From Chromohalobacter sp. 11-W (GTDB lineage Bacteria; Pseudomonadota; Gammaproteobacteria; Pseudomonadales; Halomonadaceae): a DNA stretch of 57,528 nucleotides. The notes below the pieces were generated by a model that made no database searches, was not told the DNA's origin, and was given only the letters and a program-made list of their open reading frames with translations. Positions 34,389 through 43,348 of this stretch are shown here, in pieces. Made by a program: the position numbers and the translations under genes. Where the stretch lies: the NCBI RefSeq assembly GCF_029889905.1, contig NZ_JARANZ010000015.1:1-57528 (forward strand). Direction: 5' to 3'. The stretch's first letter is position 1; the number at the start of each line of letters is the position of its first letter.

Positions 34389-35114
34389 TCAGCACATGCC
34401 GCCGTTAACCGGCAACACCTGACGCGTCATATAGGCCGCGTCCTTTGAGCATAGAAAGCTCACCACGCCGGCGATGTCTTCGGCCTGGCCGGTGCGTCGC
34501 ATGGGGATCAGCTTGAGCACTTCTTCCTGGGATAGGTGATGCGTCATATCGGTGTCGATCCACCCCGGCGCGACGCAGTTGACGGTGATATGGCGCTTGG
34601 CCAGTTCGATGGCCAGCGCCTTGGTGGCGCCGATGATCCCCGCCTTGGCGGCGCTGTAATTGACCTGGCCGCGATTGCCGATGAGCCCTGACATCGAGGC
34701 GATGGTGACGATGCGCCCCGGCTTGCGGCGCTGGATCATCGGCATGACCAGCGGATGCAGCACGTTGTAGAAACCGTCGAGATTGGTATGTACCACGCTG
34801 TCCCAATCGTCGCCGGTAAGCGCGGGGAATGGGTTGTCGGCGGTGATGCCAGCGTTGCAGACCACGCCGAAATAAGTGCCGTGGGCCTCGATGTCCGCTT
34901 CGAGAAGGGCGCGTGCCTGATCGCGATCGGCCACGTCGAAACACACAAGGCGCGCCTCGCGGCCCAGTGCGCGAATTTCTTCGGCGACGCATTCGGCGTC
35001 CTGTTCGCGCGAGCGGTAATGAAGGACGATGTCGAAGCCGTCGTGCGCGAGGCGCAGGGCGGTGGCGCGACCGATGCCACGGCTGGCACCGGTCACCAGG
35101 ATGGTGTCGGTCAT
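34389..35114 (-). CDS. 3-ketoacyl-ACP reductase of the aryl polyene cluster (ApeQ-like, FabG family)
   Basis: 241 residues. SDR fold: TGASRGIG NAD(P)H motif, catalytic S140, Y153 and K157 (IASMSGLIGNRGQVNYSAAKAG) and the CNAG motif. The C-terminal VLPVNGGMC ending is typical of FabG-type enzymes in polyene clusters. Reduces beta-ketoacyl-ACP during polyene chain extension. It overlaps the dehydratase gene by ATGA and is the last gene of the operon; the hybrid ketosynthase ApeR that often follows elsewhere is absent. Confidence 0.9.
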   Translation of the reverse strand: MTDTILVTGASRGIGRATALRLAHDGFDIVLHYRSREQDAECVAEEIRALGREARLVCFDVADRDQARALLEADIEAHGTYFGVVCNAGITADNPFPALTGDDWDSVVHTNLDGFYNVLHPLVMPMIQRRKPGRIVTIASMSGLIGNRGQVNYSAAKAGIIGATKALAIELAKRHITVNCVAPGWIDTDMTHHLSQEEVLKLIPMRRTGQAEDIAGVVSFLCSKDAAYMTRQVLPVNGGMC

Positions 35115-35584
35115 CGAGCGTTTTGCCTTTCTACAGGAGAAGAAGAAGTTGCCGGTGTTGGCTGGAAGATGCTCAGGCGGCCTTCGGCGAGGCGTTGGCC
35201 CGCCGCCGTCGATAGTGTGCCGGAGAAGGCCCGCACGCCGTTGTCGGCGACGAATTCTCGCGTCACCTGGACATGCACTGGCTCGTCGAGGGCAAAGTTA
35301 TCCACATGGGCATGATAACGCCGGCTGGCGATCAAGAAGCCGGGCGGCGGCGGTGCGCCGTCGATATGCGCCCAAACCCCGGCCCAGGCGGCGACGCCCT
35401 GGGCCATCCATTCGAGACCGACCCAGGCGGGAATCGCCCCGTCCTCGACGAAAAGGTCGCTGTCTCTGGGCGTGATCTCGACGGTGGCGCCTTCGGCGTC
35501 GTAATCCAGCAGCGTGTCGAGTAGACACATGGCGCCGTCATGGGGAACGAATGGCCTGACCGCGCAGGGGAGCTCAAGGCGCAT
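35111..35584 (-). CDS. 3-hydroxyacyl-ACP dehydratase of the aryl polyene cluster (ApeP-like)
   Basis: 157 residues, hot-dog fold. H15 (PFVPHDGAMCLLD) and E58 (PAWVGLEWMAQGVAAWAG) match the catalytic His/Glu of FabZ-type enzymes; FLIASRRYHAH and LSIFQP are family features of ApeP. It removes water to create each double bond of the polyene. Overlaps the reductase gene and follows the ketosynthase gene by 1 bp. Confidence 0.88.
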   Translation of the reverse strand: MRLELPCAVRPFVPHDGAMCLLDTLLDYDAEGATVEITPRDSDLFVEDGAIPAWVGLEWMAQGVAAWAGVWAHIDGAPPPPGFLIASRRYHAHVDNFALDEPVHVQVTREFVADNGVRAFSGTLSTAAGQRLAEGRLSIFQPTPATSSSPVERQNAR

Positions 35585-35585
35585 G

Positions 35586-36788
35586 TCATGCCTCCTCGCG
35601 GGTCATCAGCAGCGCGGCGTTATTGCCGCCGAAGGCGAAGGAATTGCTCAGCGCATGCTTGAGCGGACGCGGCGTGTGCTCGGGCGTAACCGTAGACATG
35701 ACATAGTCGAGGGGTGGCAGCTCGGGATCGGGTACGGCGTCGAAGACATGCACCGGCAGCCGCCCGCGGTCGAGTGCCAACCAGCAGAACGCGGCTTCCA
35801 GCGCGCCGGCTGCGCCCAGGGTGTGGCCGGTCAACGCCTTGGTCGAGCTGCACGGCGGCGAGGTGGCGAATAGCGCCGCGACCGCCTTGGCCTCCATGCT
35901 GTCGTTGTGGCGAGTACCGGTGCCGTGCAGGTTGAGATAGTCCACCGCCTCGGGCGCGCAGCCGCCCATTGCCAGGGCTTGGCGCATCGCCTCGTGCGCG
36001 CCGCTACCATCCGGACGTGGCGCGGAGACGTGATAGGCGTCGCTGGACTCACCCGTACCGCTGAGCTGAATGCCGCCGTCTTCCGGCGTGACCACGAACA
36101 ACGCTGCCGCCTCGCCGATATTGATGCCGTCGCGCTGCGCGGAGAACGGTAGGCAAGGGCGCTCGCTGATCGCTTCCAGGCTGGCGAAGCCGTTGACGGT
36201 CAAACGGCAGAGGCTATCCGCGCCCCCCGCGACGACCGCGTCACACGTCCCGCTGGCGAGCAGGCGTCGAGCGCTGGCCAGGGCCCGTGCGCTGGAGCTG
36301 CACGCCGTAGAAAGCGCATATACCGGTCCCTGGGCGCCAAGACGCTGGGCCACGAAGTGTGCCGGTGCGCCGAGTTCCTGATTGGCATAGCGGAACGCCT
36401 CGGGTAGCGGACCCTCGCGGCCCGCTTCGGCGATGGCGTGTTCGGTCTCGCCGATGCCTGAGGTACTGGTGCCGATGACCACGCCGATGCGTTCGGGCGC
36501 CACCGACTCGCGCAACGTGTCGAGCGTGTCACTGAGCCGCTGCATGGCGAGTGCCAACAAGCGGTTGTTGCGGCTGCGCTGCTCGGGCGGCCAGTCGTCC
36601 CAGTCGGGGAGCGCGCATGTAACCATGCCCAGCGGTAGCTCGCGTTCGGGTGTGAAGACAGCGCTGGATGTCAGCCCGCGTCGCCCGTTGAACAAGGCGT
36701 CGGCGATGGTCTCCAGATCGTCTCCGAGGCTACACACCACGCCGGGGCGCGACAGACGACAGGGTTGGCGGTTGGCGGATGGTCTCAT
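35586..36788 (-). CDS. Beta-ketoacyl-ACP synthase of the aryl polyene cluster (ApeO-like)
   Basis: 400 residues. Full ketosynthase triad: C163 (STACSSSARAL), H288 (LHGTGTRHND), H322 with K317 upstream (STKALTGHTLGAAG). The C-terminus HALSNSFAFGGNNAALL is typical of KAS I/II. It condenses malonyl-ACP onto the growing polyene. In known APE systems ApeO works as a heterodimer with the chain-length factor ApeC, whose homologue lies at the other end of this operon. Start overlaps the preceding lipoprotein gene (ATGA). Confidence 0.92.
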   Translation of the reverse strand: MRPSANRQPCRLSRPGVVCSLGDDLETIADALFNGRRGLTSSAVFTPERELPLGMVTCALPDWDDWPPEQRSRNNRLLALAMQRLSDTLDTLRESVAPERIGVVIGTSTSGIGETEHAIAEAGREGPLPEAFRYANQELGAPAHFVAQRLGAQGPVYALSTACSSSARALASARRLLASGTCDAVVAGGADSLCRLTVNGFASLEAISERPCLPFSAQRDGINIGEAAALFVVTPEDGGIQLSGTGESSDAYHVSAPRPDGSGAHEAMRQALAMGGCAPEAVDYLNLHGTGTRHNDSMEAKAVAALFATSPPCSSTKALTGHTLGAAGALEAAFCWLALDRGRLPVHVFDAVPDPELPPLDYVMSTVTPEHTPRPLKHALSNSFAFGGNNAALLMTREEA

Positions 36789-37381
36789 CGCGAGGCCTCA
36801 CGGTCGGTGGGCGAATCGAGCGGCGCGATGCGCAGTCGATAGTCGCCTTGAAAATCTTCCAGCAATACGTCGCTGTCATTGTTTATATCGCGTTGCGCGG
36901 GGGGTGGCGTAATGCGCGCGACACGCTCGCCGCGATAGGCGATCAGGCGCTGTTGGCGATTTTCGTCGAGCGTCCAGTCGCTATCGGCGAAGGCCTCCTC
37001 GAGCGCCGCGCGGGGCCACAGCGACCATTCCAGCCGCGTCGCCAGCCAGTCCGGCGGAAACGGCAAGGCATCCTCGCGCGGAGCGTCGCCTTGCTCGAAG
37101 CGGCTGCCCGAGGCGTCGCGCACCAGCGTCGTCAGGCGCTGACCGTAGGGCGTGGTCAGCACCACGCGCATTTCATCCGAGGCGAGACGCAGCACGGCGA
37201 TCAGTGTCTGTGTGTCTGCGTTCTTGTCGTCAGGGACGAAGGTCAGGCGCCGGGTGAGCGTTTCCGAGCGTTGGGCCTGATCCAGTGCCGGATGGGGTGC
37301 AATGGGAGGCGCCAGCGAGCAGCCGCCGAGCAGCATCAGGGCACACAGCGTGATCGCTAAGGGGAAGCGTGCCAGCTTCAT
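36785..37381 (-). CDS. DUF3261 lipoprotein of the aryl polyene cluster
   Basis: 198 residues starting at MKLARFPLA, overlapping the oxidoreductase stop by ATGA. Lipoprotein signal LCALMLLGGCSLAPP with lipobox LGGC. The body (TLIAVLRLASDEMRVVLTTPYGQRLTTLVRDASGSRFEQ...FPPDWLATRLEWSLWPRAALEEAF) matches the DUF3261 proteins that accompany APE clusters. Probably helps place the polyene lipid in the outer membrane, together with the LolA-like protein and the MMPL exporter; mechanism unknown. Confidence 0.83.
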   Translation of the reverse strand: MKLARFPLAITLCALMLLGGCSLAPPIAPHPALDQAQRSETLTRRLTFVPDDKNADTQTLIAVLRLASDEMRVVLTTPYGQRLTTLVRDASGSRFEQGDAPREDALPFPPDWLATRLEWSLWPRAALEEAFADSDWTLDENRQQRLIAYRGERVARITPPPAQRDINNDSDVLLEDFQGDYRLRIAPLDSPTDREASR

Positions 37382-38649
37382 GAGCGTACCTCGTCGCGTT
37401 GGGCGCAGATCTCGGCAAGCGTCGCCAAGCGGCGTCGTGAGGCGGTGACGAAAGGATTGTCGCGGTCCCAGGCGTAACCGGCGAGCACGCCGCTGATCCA
37501 GCGCTTGAAGCGCGGCGGCGGTGCCTCGTGAAAGACGATGGTTTGCAGCGTGCCGGCGTACCACGCCTCGACGAAGGCGCGGAAGGTATCCACCCCGGCG
37601 CGCAACGGTGTCTCGAAGGCGGCGTGCCAGTCGATTGCCTCGCCGCGTAGCTGGCGGTCGACCAGGGGCGCGGCGAGGTGCGCCGAGTGCAGGGCAATGG
37701 TGACGCCGGAGGAAAACACCGGATCGAGAAATTCCCCGGCGTTGCCGAGCAGTGCGTAACCGGGGCCGTGCAGGCGCGTGACGCTGGCCGCGTAGCCGCG
37801 TATTTCGTTGACCTCGCGCACGCGCCGCGCCTGGTGCAGGAGCTGGCGAAAACGGGGTTCACGGTCGATCAAGGTTTGCCAGCGCGCCTCGGGGGTGTCG
37901 CCATGCGCGGCGAGGGTGTCGATATCACCGACGACACCCACCGAGGCGCGTCCATCGGCGAAAGGGATCAGCCAGTACCAGATGCCGGCGTCCTCGGGGT
38001 GCACACCGATGAGGATTTTCTCGCGGTCGTAATCGGCGTCCTCGATACCGTCCTCGACATGGCTGAAAATCGCCATGCGTGGCTCGGCGCGCGGATCGCG
38101 CTCGAGTGCTTCCAGGCGCGCCAACACACGTCCGTAGCCGCTGGCATCAAGCACGAAACGCGCGCTCAAGTGGCGCGTCGCCCCCTGTTCGTCCTCGAGT
38201 TGCAGGACGGGGCGCGCGGCATCGGCGTCAAACGCGGTGACCGTGGTGCCGAACTCGAGCGTCGCGCCCTGGGCCTCGGCGGCGTGGACCAGGCGCTGAT
38301 CGAAGTCGGCGCGCGGGACCTGGTAGGTGGTGCCCCAGCCGGGCGTGGATTTCTCGCGGAAATCGATGGTCGTGGTCCGCGCGTGGCGCGTGAAGGCGGC
38401 GCCGTTCTTGGGTTGATAGCCGCCGGCCTGGACCGTCTCCAGCAAACCGGCCGCCTCGAGATAGGCCATGCTCTGCGGCAGCAGGCTTTCACCGATGGCA
38501 AAGCGCGGGAAATGGCTGCGCTCGATGACATGCACGCACCATCCGAGGCGGCTCAGGCGCGCGGCGGCCGCTGCCCCGGAGGGTCCGGCACCGATGATGG
38601 CGACGTCGCAGTCGGCGGCTTGCGGGGATGCGTCGGTGTGCATGTTCAT
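37378..38649 (-). CDS. FAD-dependent oxidoreductase of the aryl polyene cluster (halogenase/geranylgeranyl-reductase-like)
   Basis: 423 residues from MNMHTDASP, with GGAG upstream, overlapping the exporter stop. The Rossmann motif is VAIIGAGPSGAAAAARLSRLGW, with PRFAIGESLLP and GDIDTLAAHGD...GYALLGNAGEFLDPVFSSGVTIAL typical of tryptophan-halogenase-like FAD enzymes. The WxWxIP halogenase signature is replaced by WYWLIPFADG, which keeps W-x-W-x-I-P (IWYWLIP read as W-Y-W-L-I-P). Enzymes of this kind occur in many APE and xanthomonadin/flexirubin clusters; halogenation, hydroxylation or reduction of the aryl head are all possible. Confidence 0.85.
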   Translation of the reverse strand: MNMHTDASPQAADCDVAIIGAGPSGAAAAARLSRLGWCVHVIERSHFPRFAIGESLLPQSMAYLEAAGLLETVQAGGYQPKNGAAFTRHARTTTIDFREKSTPGWGTTYQVPRADFDQRLVHAAEAQGATLEFGTTVTAFDADAARPVLQLEDEQGATRHLSARFVLDASGYGRVLARLEALERDPRAEPRMAIFSHVEDGIEDADYDREKILIGVHPEDAGIWYWLIPFADGRASVGVVGDIDTLAAHGDTPEARWQTLIDREPRFRQLLHQARRVREVNEIRGYAASVTRLHGPGYALLGNAGEFLDPVFSSGVTIALHSAHLAAPLVDRQLRGEAIDWHAAFETPLRAGVDTFRAFVEAWYAGTLQTIVFHEAPPPRFKRWISGVLAGYAWDRDNPFVTASRRRLATLAEICAQRDEVRS

Positions 38650-40961
38650 CCTGCGTCTCCTCGTGGCCCGGGCCTGAGCAAGTAGACCAGCCCCCACACC
38701 GCGGCTAGGCCGATCAGGCACGTCAGGCCGAGATAGTGAAGCGCCGGAGTGGCACTGAAAGCGAGCAGCCCGAAGGCCAGCAGACTGGTCAACGTGGACA
38801 GGCTGATGGCCAGCCAGGCGGCGGCCTGGCGGGGGTGCTCGGCATTGAAGATACCCGCGTCGAGGCCGATGCCCAAGACCAGCAACAGCCCCAACTGACT
38901 GAAGACGTTGAGCGGAATGCCGGCCACCGCGAAGCTCGTCAATACGATCAGCGTAGCGCCCAGCGGGGGCAATAGCACTCGCCAGGTACGCCGACGATAG
39001 CGCAGGGCCAGCCCCGCGCCCAGCAAGATGAGGCCCAATGCCAGCCATTCGGCGATATGCGTGCGCAGCTCGCCGAGCAGCCCGGACAGGCGTTCGATAC
39101 GATCGACATAGGTGACACCGGGCGTGTCGGCGGCGAGTTGCCGCAAGGGCGCCTCGCCGTCGCCGTCCGCGACGCCCTGAAGCGCCACGCTGGCGGCGAC
39201 GTCGCCGTCGTCGGTCTTACCCAGCCACAGGCGGCGTTGCGGCTCCCCGAGCGGCGAGTCGAGCCAGGTGGCGACATCCAGCAGCGGGCTCTCGTCGAGG
39301 CGGGCGCGTGCCCGTTCGGCCAGTGTATCCGGCAAGTTCGCGCGCTCGAGCAGGTGCGTGAGCGGGGCCTGGTAAAGGCGTTCGACACGGGCCAGGTCGG
39401 CGTTTTGCCGCTCGGGCGGCGGTACGCTGTCGGCAAGGTCGACGTGCCCGCTGATCACGCCCTGGCGTTGCAGCGTGTCTAGCGGCATGTGCAGGGCGTC
39501 CAGTCGGCCGAGTAGCGCGGCCTCGTCGTCGCCGCGCACCAGCAGGTAGTGCGTGCCGGTATCGTTGCCTAAATGCTGTTGCACGATGCGCTCTTGTTCG
39601 AGCAAGGCATCGGGCGATGAACTGAGCAGCCGTAGGCTGTCGTCGCTGTGCAGGCGCCAGACGCAGAGCGCGAGCAGAACCATTGCGGCCACGCCCACAA
39701 TGCCGGGCTTGAGGCGCCACGGCGAGCGGGTGAGGCGTTCCCAGCGCGTCGCCAGGCGCGCGGTGGCCGGCGAGATGGGCAGGCGCAGGCGGGGCAGCCA
39801 CAGCACCACCGACAGCCAGGCACCCAACAGCCCCAGCGCGGCGAAGACTGCCATCTGGCGCAGGCCCGGCAGCGGTGTGAGGGTCTGGGCGAGGTACGCG
39901 ACCAGGCTCGATGCCAGACCCAGCGTGAGCCCGGGCAGCAGGGCGCGGAGACGAAAGTCACGCCCGGCGATGGCGCGATGACTCTGCAGATGCAGGGCGT
40001 AATCGATGGCGATGCCGATCAGGCTGGCGCCGAAGGCTAGCGTCAGCAAGTGCAGACTGCCGAACAACGCCAATGTCAGGGTCAGCGCCATCAGCAAGCC
40101 GCTGCCTAGCGGTAGCAACAGTGCGAGCAGGACGCGCGGTGAGCGAAAGACGACCAGCAGCACCGCGATCAGGCCGAGCAACGCGCCCAGGCCGATGGTC
40201 GATATCTCGTGCTTGGCCTGTTCGGCCCCGGCCGCGGCATGAAAAATCAGCCCCGAGCGCAATAGCGTCGCCTCGGGGTGCGCGGCCTGAAAATCCGCCA
40301 ATGCCGTGGTCAGGCGCTGCTGGGCGTCCGGCGCATAGGGGGAGGTGGCGAGCTTGCCGATCAACAGGTTAAAACGCCGGCCGTCGACATCGACGCTCAA
40401 ACGGCCGTCGTGCGGGGTGATGCGACTCGTGGTGCGCTCCTCGAGCCAGGCATCGAGCAAGCCGAACGGGTCGCGTCGCAAATCCGGGCGCGCGGCGGGC
40501 GAGAACAGTGTCTTCAGTGCGGGCGCGACCAGCGACTCACCGCCGTCGGCATCGATGGCCTGGCGTATCTCGGGGGTCAGCAGGCGATAGCGATAGGCGT
40601 CGAGTGCCGCTTGAGGGTCGTCGTCGAGGAGATCGGTGTCGCGCCAGGTCAGGGTGTCGATCACCGACGCAGCGCCGTCGTCCCCGGTGAGCGCCTCGGC
40701 CAGCGCAGGCGTGGTGCTCGCCAGATCGTCGGTGTGTACCAGCAGCACGAAACGGTCCTCGAAGCTCGTGCCCAGCTTGGCACTGGCTTGCTCCACCAGC
40801 GGGGCCTGACGGTCCTCCGGCAGCATGGCGGTGAGCCGGGTGTCCGCGGGCAGGCCGTCGCGCAGCAGCCAACCGAGTGCCACCAGACACAGCAGATGGG
40901 CGATCAGCCAGGCCCAGGCGAGGTAACGGGGCGCGCGCGAGGCGGTGGGCAAAGGCGACAT
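38646..40961 (-). CDS. MMPL/RND-family exporter of the aryl polyene cluster (ApeM-like)
   Basis: 771 residues. RND plan with two halves: TM1 at about 12-32, a periplasmic loop to about 255, five or six spans (GLGALLGLIAVLLVVFRSPRVLLALLLPLGSGLLMA, FGASLIGIAIDYALHLQSHR), then a second copy (about 410-770; LALGLILLGAGLALRYRR, LLVLGIGLDAGIF). Likely proton-driven export of the polyene lipid across the inner membrane. It sits between the LolA-like and the oxidoreductase genes, as in other APE clusters. Confidence 0.9.
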   Translation of the reverse strand: MSPLPTASRAPRYLAWAWLIAHLLCLVALGWLLRDGLPADTRLTAMLPEDRQAPLVEQASAKLGTSFEDRFVLLVHTDDLASTTPALAEALTGDDGAASVIDTLTWRDTDLLDDDPQAALDAYRYRLLTPEIRQAIDADGGESLVAPALKTLFSPAARPDLRRDPFGLLDAWLEERTTSRITPHDGRLSVDVDGRRFNLLIGKLATSPYAPDAQQRLTTALADFQAAHPEATLLRSGLIFHAAAGAEQAKHEISTIGLGALLGLIAVLLVVFRSPRVLLALLLPLGSGLLMALTLTLALFGSLHLLTLAFGASLIGIAIDYALHLQSHRAIAGRDFRLRALLPGLTLGLASSLVAYLAQTLTPLPGLRQMAVFAALGLLGAWLSVVLWLPRLRLPISPATARLATRWERLTRSPWRLKPGIVGVAAMVLLALCVWRLHSDDSLRLLSSSPDALLEQERIVQQHLGNDTGTHYLLVRGDDEAALLGRLDALHMPLDTLQRQGVISGHVDLADSVPPPERQNADLARVERLYQAPLTHLLERANLPDTLAERARARLDESPLLDVATWLDSPLGEPQRRLWLGKTDDGDVAASVALQGVADGDGEAPLRQLAADTPGVTYVDRIERLSGLLGELRTHIAEWLALGLILLGAGLALRYRRRTWRVLLPPLGATLIVLTSFAVAGIPLNVFSQLGLLLVLGIGLDAGIFNAEHPRQAAAWLAISLSTLTSLLAFGLLAFSATPALHYLGLTCLIGLAAVWGLVYLLRPGPRGDAG

Positions 40962-40981
40962 GGGCAGTCCTGGCGATCCGG

Positions 40982-41578
40982 TCAGCGGGTATCGGCGTCG
41001 GGGAGGGCGTCGATCGCCTCGGGCGTCAGCGGCGTCTGGTCGCTGAAGTCGACGCTCAAGCGGTCGCCATCGGCGGTGTGCATCTCCAGATGCTCGACGT
41101 AGCGGCCGCCGGCCAGGCGAATCTCGCCGATGCGCTCGGCGAGAGCCGAGTCGCGCGGGGTGAGCTTGACGCGCCAGTCGTCGGCGTTGCCCTCGAGCGT
41201 CTGGGTAAAGCGGGAATCCAGTGCCGACCAGTCGCCGCCGAGTAGACGCAACAATAGCGCGGCGATCTGCTCGCGACCGGCCTGACGGGCACTTTCAGCT
41301 TGCGTGGCGTCATCCGCATCGGCCGGCGTGAGCACCAGGGTATCCTCCACGGGCGTTTCCAACTGCCAGACGACCTTCTCGTCGCGCACATAGGCGAAGC
41401 GCCCCTGGCTTTCGAGCTCTGTTTCGACATCGGCGAGCCAACGGATCTGCGTGAAGTGGCCTTCCAGCGCCGGGGTCTGCTCGAGACGTTCCTGCAGTGC
41501 CTGACGGTCGAAGGCGTGTGCGGCGAACGGCAGTCCGACGAGCCCCAGGCAGGCGTAGGCGATCAAGCGGCGCATCAT
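40982..41578 (-). CDS. LolA-like outer-membrane lipoprotein carrier of the aryl polyene cluster
   Basis: 198 residues. Signal peptide (MMRRLIAYACLGLVGLPFAAHA), then a LolA-type half-barrel: LEQTPALEGHFTQIRWLADVETELESQGRFAYVRDEKVVWQLETPVEDTLVLTP, which contains the 'F-x-Q' and 'W' positions of LolA. It probably carries the lipid-linked polyene through the periplasm. A good ribosome site (GGGAG) precedes the ATG; 20 bp separate it from the exporter gene. Confidence 0.87.
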   Translation of the reverse strand: MMRRLIAYACLGLVGLPFAAHAFDRQALQERLEQTPALEGHFTQIRWLADVETELESQGRFAYVRDEKVVWQLETPVEDTLVLTPADADDATQAESARQAGREQIAALLLRLLGGDWSALDSRFTQTLEGNADDWRVKLTPRDSALAERIGEIRLAGGRYVEHLEMHTADGDRLSVDFSDQTPLTPEAIDALPDADTR

Positions 41579-41618
41579 GTGCTTTCTCCCGTGTCGAGAT
41601 GACTCGCGGCGATGAAAC

Positions 41619-42593
41619 TCAGTCGTCGTCGCGTGTGTGCGTTGTCGAAGAAGCCCAGAAAGGGAAGAAGTTGAACCATTGCAGGGGCTGGCGCTGGCAT
41701 TGATCGGTCAGCCATTGTACGTAACGACGCATGGCTTGCTCGCGCCAGGCATCGCGCTCGACGCGTTTGACGTGGGTGGTGTCGTCGAAGTCATTGAATT
41801 CCACCCGATAGCCTTCGGCGTCACGCAGACAGGCCACCGTGTAGAGCGGGCAGCGCAACAGGGTGGCCAGATGGAACGGGCCCTCGGGAAAGTGGGCGGG
41901 CGTGCCCAGGAAGTCGAGCGTCTGGGTGCGCCCGCCGTCGTGGATCGGCACGCGGTCGGCGGCGATCATCACGAAGCGCCCCTGTTGAATGCGCTCGGCG
42001 AGTAGCATGGCGGTGGCCGGGGTGATCTCGCTGACCTCGATGATCTCCGGCGCGCGACGCAGGTCGCTGCGGGCCAGCAGCTCGTTGAACTTGCTGGCGT
42101 TGCGGGTATGCATGATCTGCACCACGTGGAAGTCGTCGCGACGTTCCTGCATGGCGCTGCAAACTTCCAGATTGCCGACGTGCGAGACCAGCACCAGACC
42201 GCCGCGTCCGCTGCGGATGGCGGCGTCGAGACGAGCACGGTCCTCGCCGTCGACCCGCGCCTCCAGGGTACGCCCGCTCCAGGCATCGATCTTGTCCATC
42301 AGCATGCCGCCGAAGACCAGGAAATGACGCAGGCTCAGCCAGTGCACGCAGCGCGGCGCCCGCCCGGCATACAACGGCCAGATGCGCTTGAGATAATCCT
42401 GCGACGCCCGGCGGGGAATGTGGCGTATCGCGTAGTAGTAAAGGATGACCGGTACCAGCATGAGCCGAAACGGCCAGCGTCCCAGGTGGCGACGAATCCA
42501 GATCATCAGGCGCATGCCGGCCAACGTGCCGGACTCCTGAACGCGCGACCAGTGCCGTGCATCGCGTTGCGTGTCGTCGTCGCTGGGGGTCAT
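41619..42593 (-). CDS. LpxL-like lipid acyltransferase of the aryl polyene cluster
   Basis: 324 residues. HTR-type acyltransferase of the LpxL/LpxM kind: a membrane segment (FRLMLVPVILYYYAI), GRGGLVLVSHVGNLEVCSAMQ (H-x4-E-like catalytic motif, HVGNLE), and FVMIAADRVPIHDGG. In many APE clusters an acyltransferase is fused to the glycosyltransferase (ApeJ); here the two are separate genes overlapping by ATGA. It probably attaches the polyene or a fatty acid to the glycolipid anchor. ATG preceded by AAGGAG. Confidence 0.86.
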   Translation of the reverse strand: MTPSDDDTQRDARHWSRVQESGTLAGMRLMIWIRRHLGRWPFRLMLVPVILYYYAIRHIPRRASQDYLKRIWPLYAGRAPRCVHWLSLRHFLVFGGMLMDKIDAWSGRTLEARVDGEDRARLDAAIRSGRGGLVLVSHVGNLEVCSAMQERRDDFHVVQIMHTRNASKFNELLARSDLRRAPEIIEVSEITPATAMLLAERIQQGRFVMIAADRVPIHDGGRTQTLDFLGTPAHFPEGPFHLATLLRCPLYTVACLRDAEGYRVEFNDFDDTTHVKRVERDAWREQAMRRYVQWLTDQCQRQPLQWFNFFPFWASSTTHTRDDD

Positions 42594-43348
42594 CCGGTAC
42601 TCCTTGTCATTCGCGCATGGCGGCCTAGCAGGCGTGGCAGCCGCCGCAGCATACCGGCGAGCAAGCGTAAATGCATGGCGGTGAGTTGGCGATTATCGCG
42701 CCACATGGCGAAATGCGAGACGCCATCGAGGGGATAACTCACCCGCACGGGCAGGTTTTCGACCGGACGTGCGTCCCATATCCAGCGCACGGGCAGCTCG
42801 GTATCGAACTGCATGCGGTCCCCGCAGGGGTGCTGCGCGACCAGGTGGTTGGTCGCCGCTACCGGATACAGCTTGACGCCGCACATGGTGTCGCGCAGCG
42901 CGAAGGAAAGTGTGCTCAACCACACCAGCGAATGGGTGAGGTAACGGGCGTAGAAGCGGTGGCGCGGTACGCTGGCGTCGAAACGCGGGTAGCCGATGCG
43001 CAGCGTGGTGTCGTCGGCATTGAGGCCAGCGAGAAACGGCGGCAGGTCGTCGGCGTCGTGCTGGCCGTCGGCATCGACTTGCAGGGCGTGCGTGAACCCC
43101 AGCCGCTGTGCCTCGCGCAGGCCGGCCTTGACCGCCGCGCCCTTGCCGTGATTGTGCGGCAGCTTGAGCAGGTGGGTGCGGGGTGCGTCGGCGAGGCGTT
43201 CGAGAACGGCGGCACAGGCGAGCTCGCAACCGTCGTCGATCAATAACAGGGGAACCTCCAGACGGCGTAGCGCCTGGCAGGTACGTCCCACCGCGTCGGC
43301 GTGGTTATAGACCGGAATGATGACACAGGCGCGGGCGTCGTCACGCAT
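42590..43348 (-). CDS. Glycosyltransferase family 2 of the aryl polyene cluster
   Basis: 252 residues; GT2 catalytic domain: CVIIPVYNHADAVGRTCQAL, LLIDDGCE, NHGKGAAVKAGL, and the metal-binding DXD ALQVDADGQHDADDL. An unusual C-terminus (MHLRLLAGMLRRLPRLLGRHARM) is basic and probably membrane-associated. This is the glycosyltransferase half of ApeJ; it overlaps the acyltransferase gene that would be the other half. Confidence 0.88.
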   Translation of the reverse strand: MRDDARACVIIPVYNHADAVGRTCQALRRLEVPLLLIDDGCELACAAVLERLADAPRTHLLKLPHNHGKGAAVKAGLREAQRLGFTHALQVDADGQHDADDLPPFLAGLNADDTTLRIGYPRFDASVPRHRFYARYLTHSLVWLSTLSFALRDTMCGVKLYPVAATNHLVAQHPCGDRMQFDTELPVRWIWDARPVENLPVRVSYPLDGVSHFAMWRDNRQLTAMHLRLLAGMLRRLPRLLGRHARMTRSTG

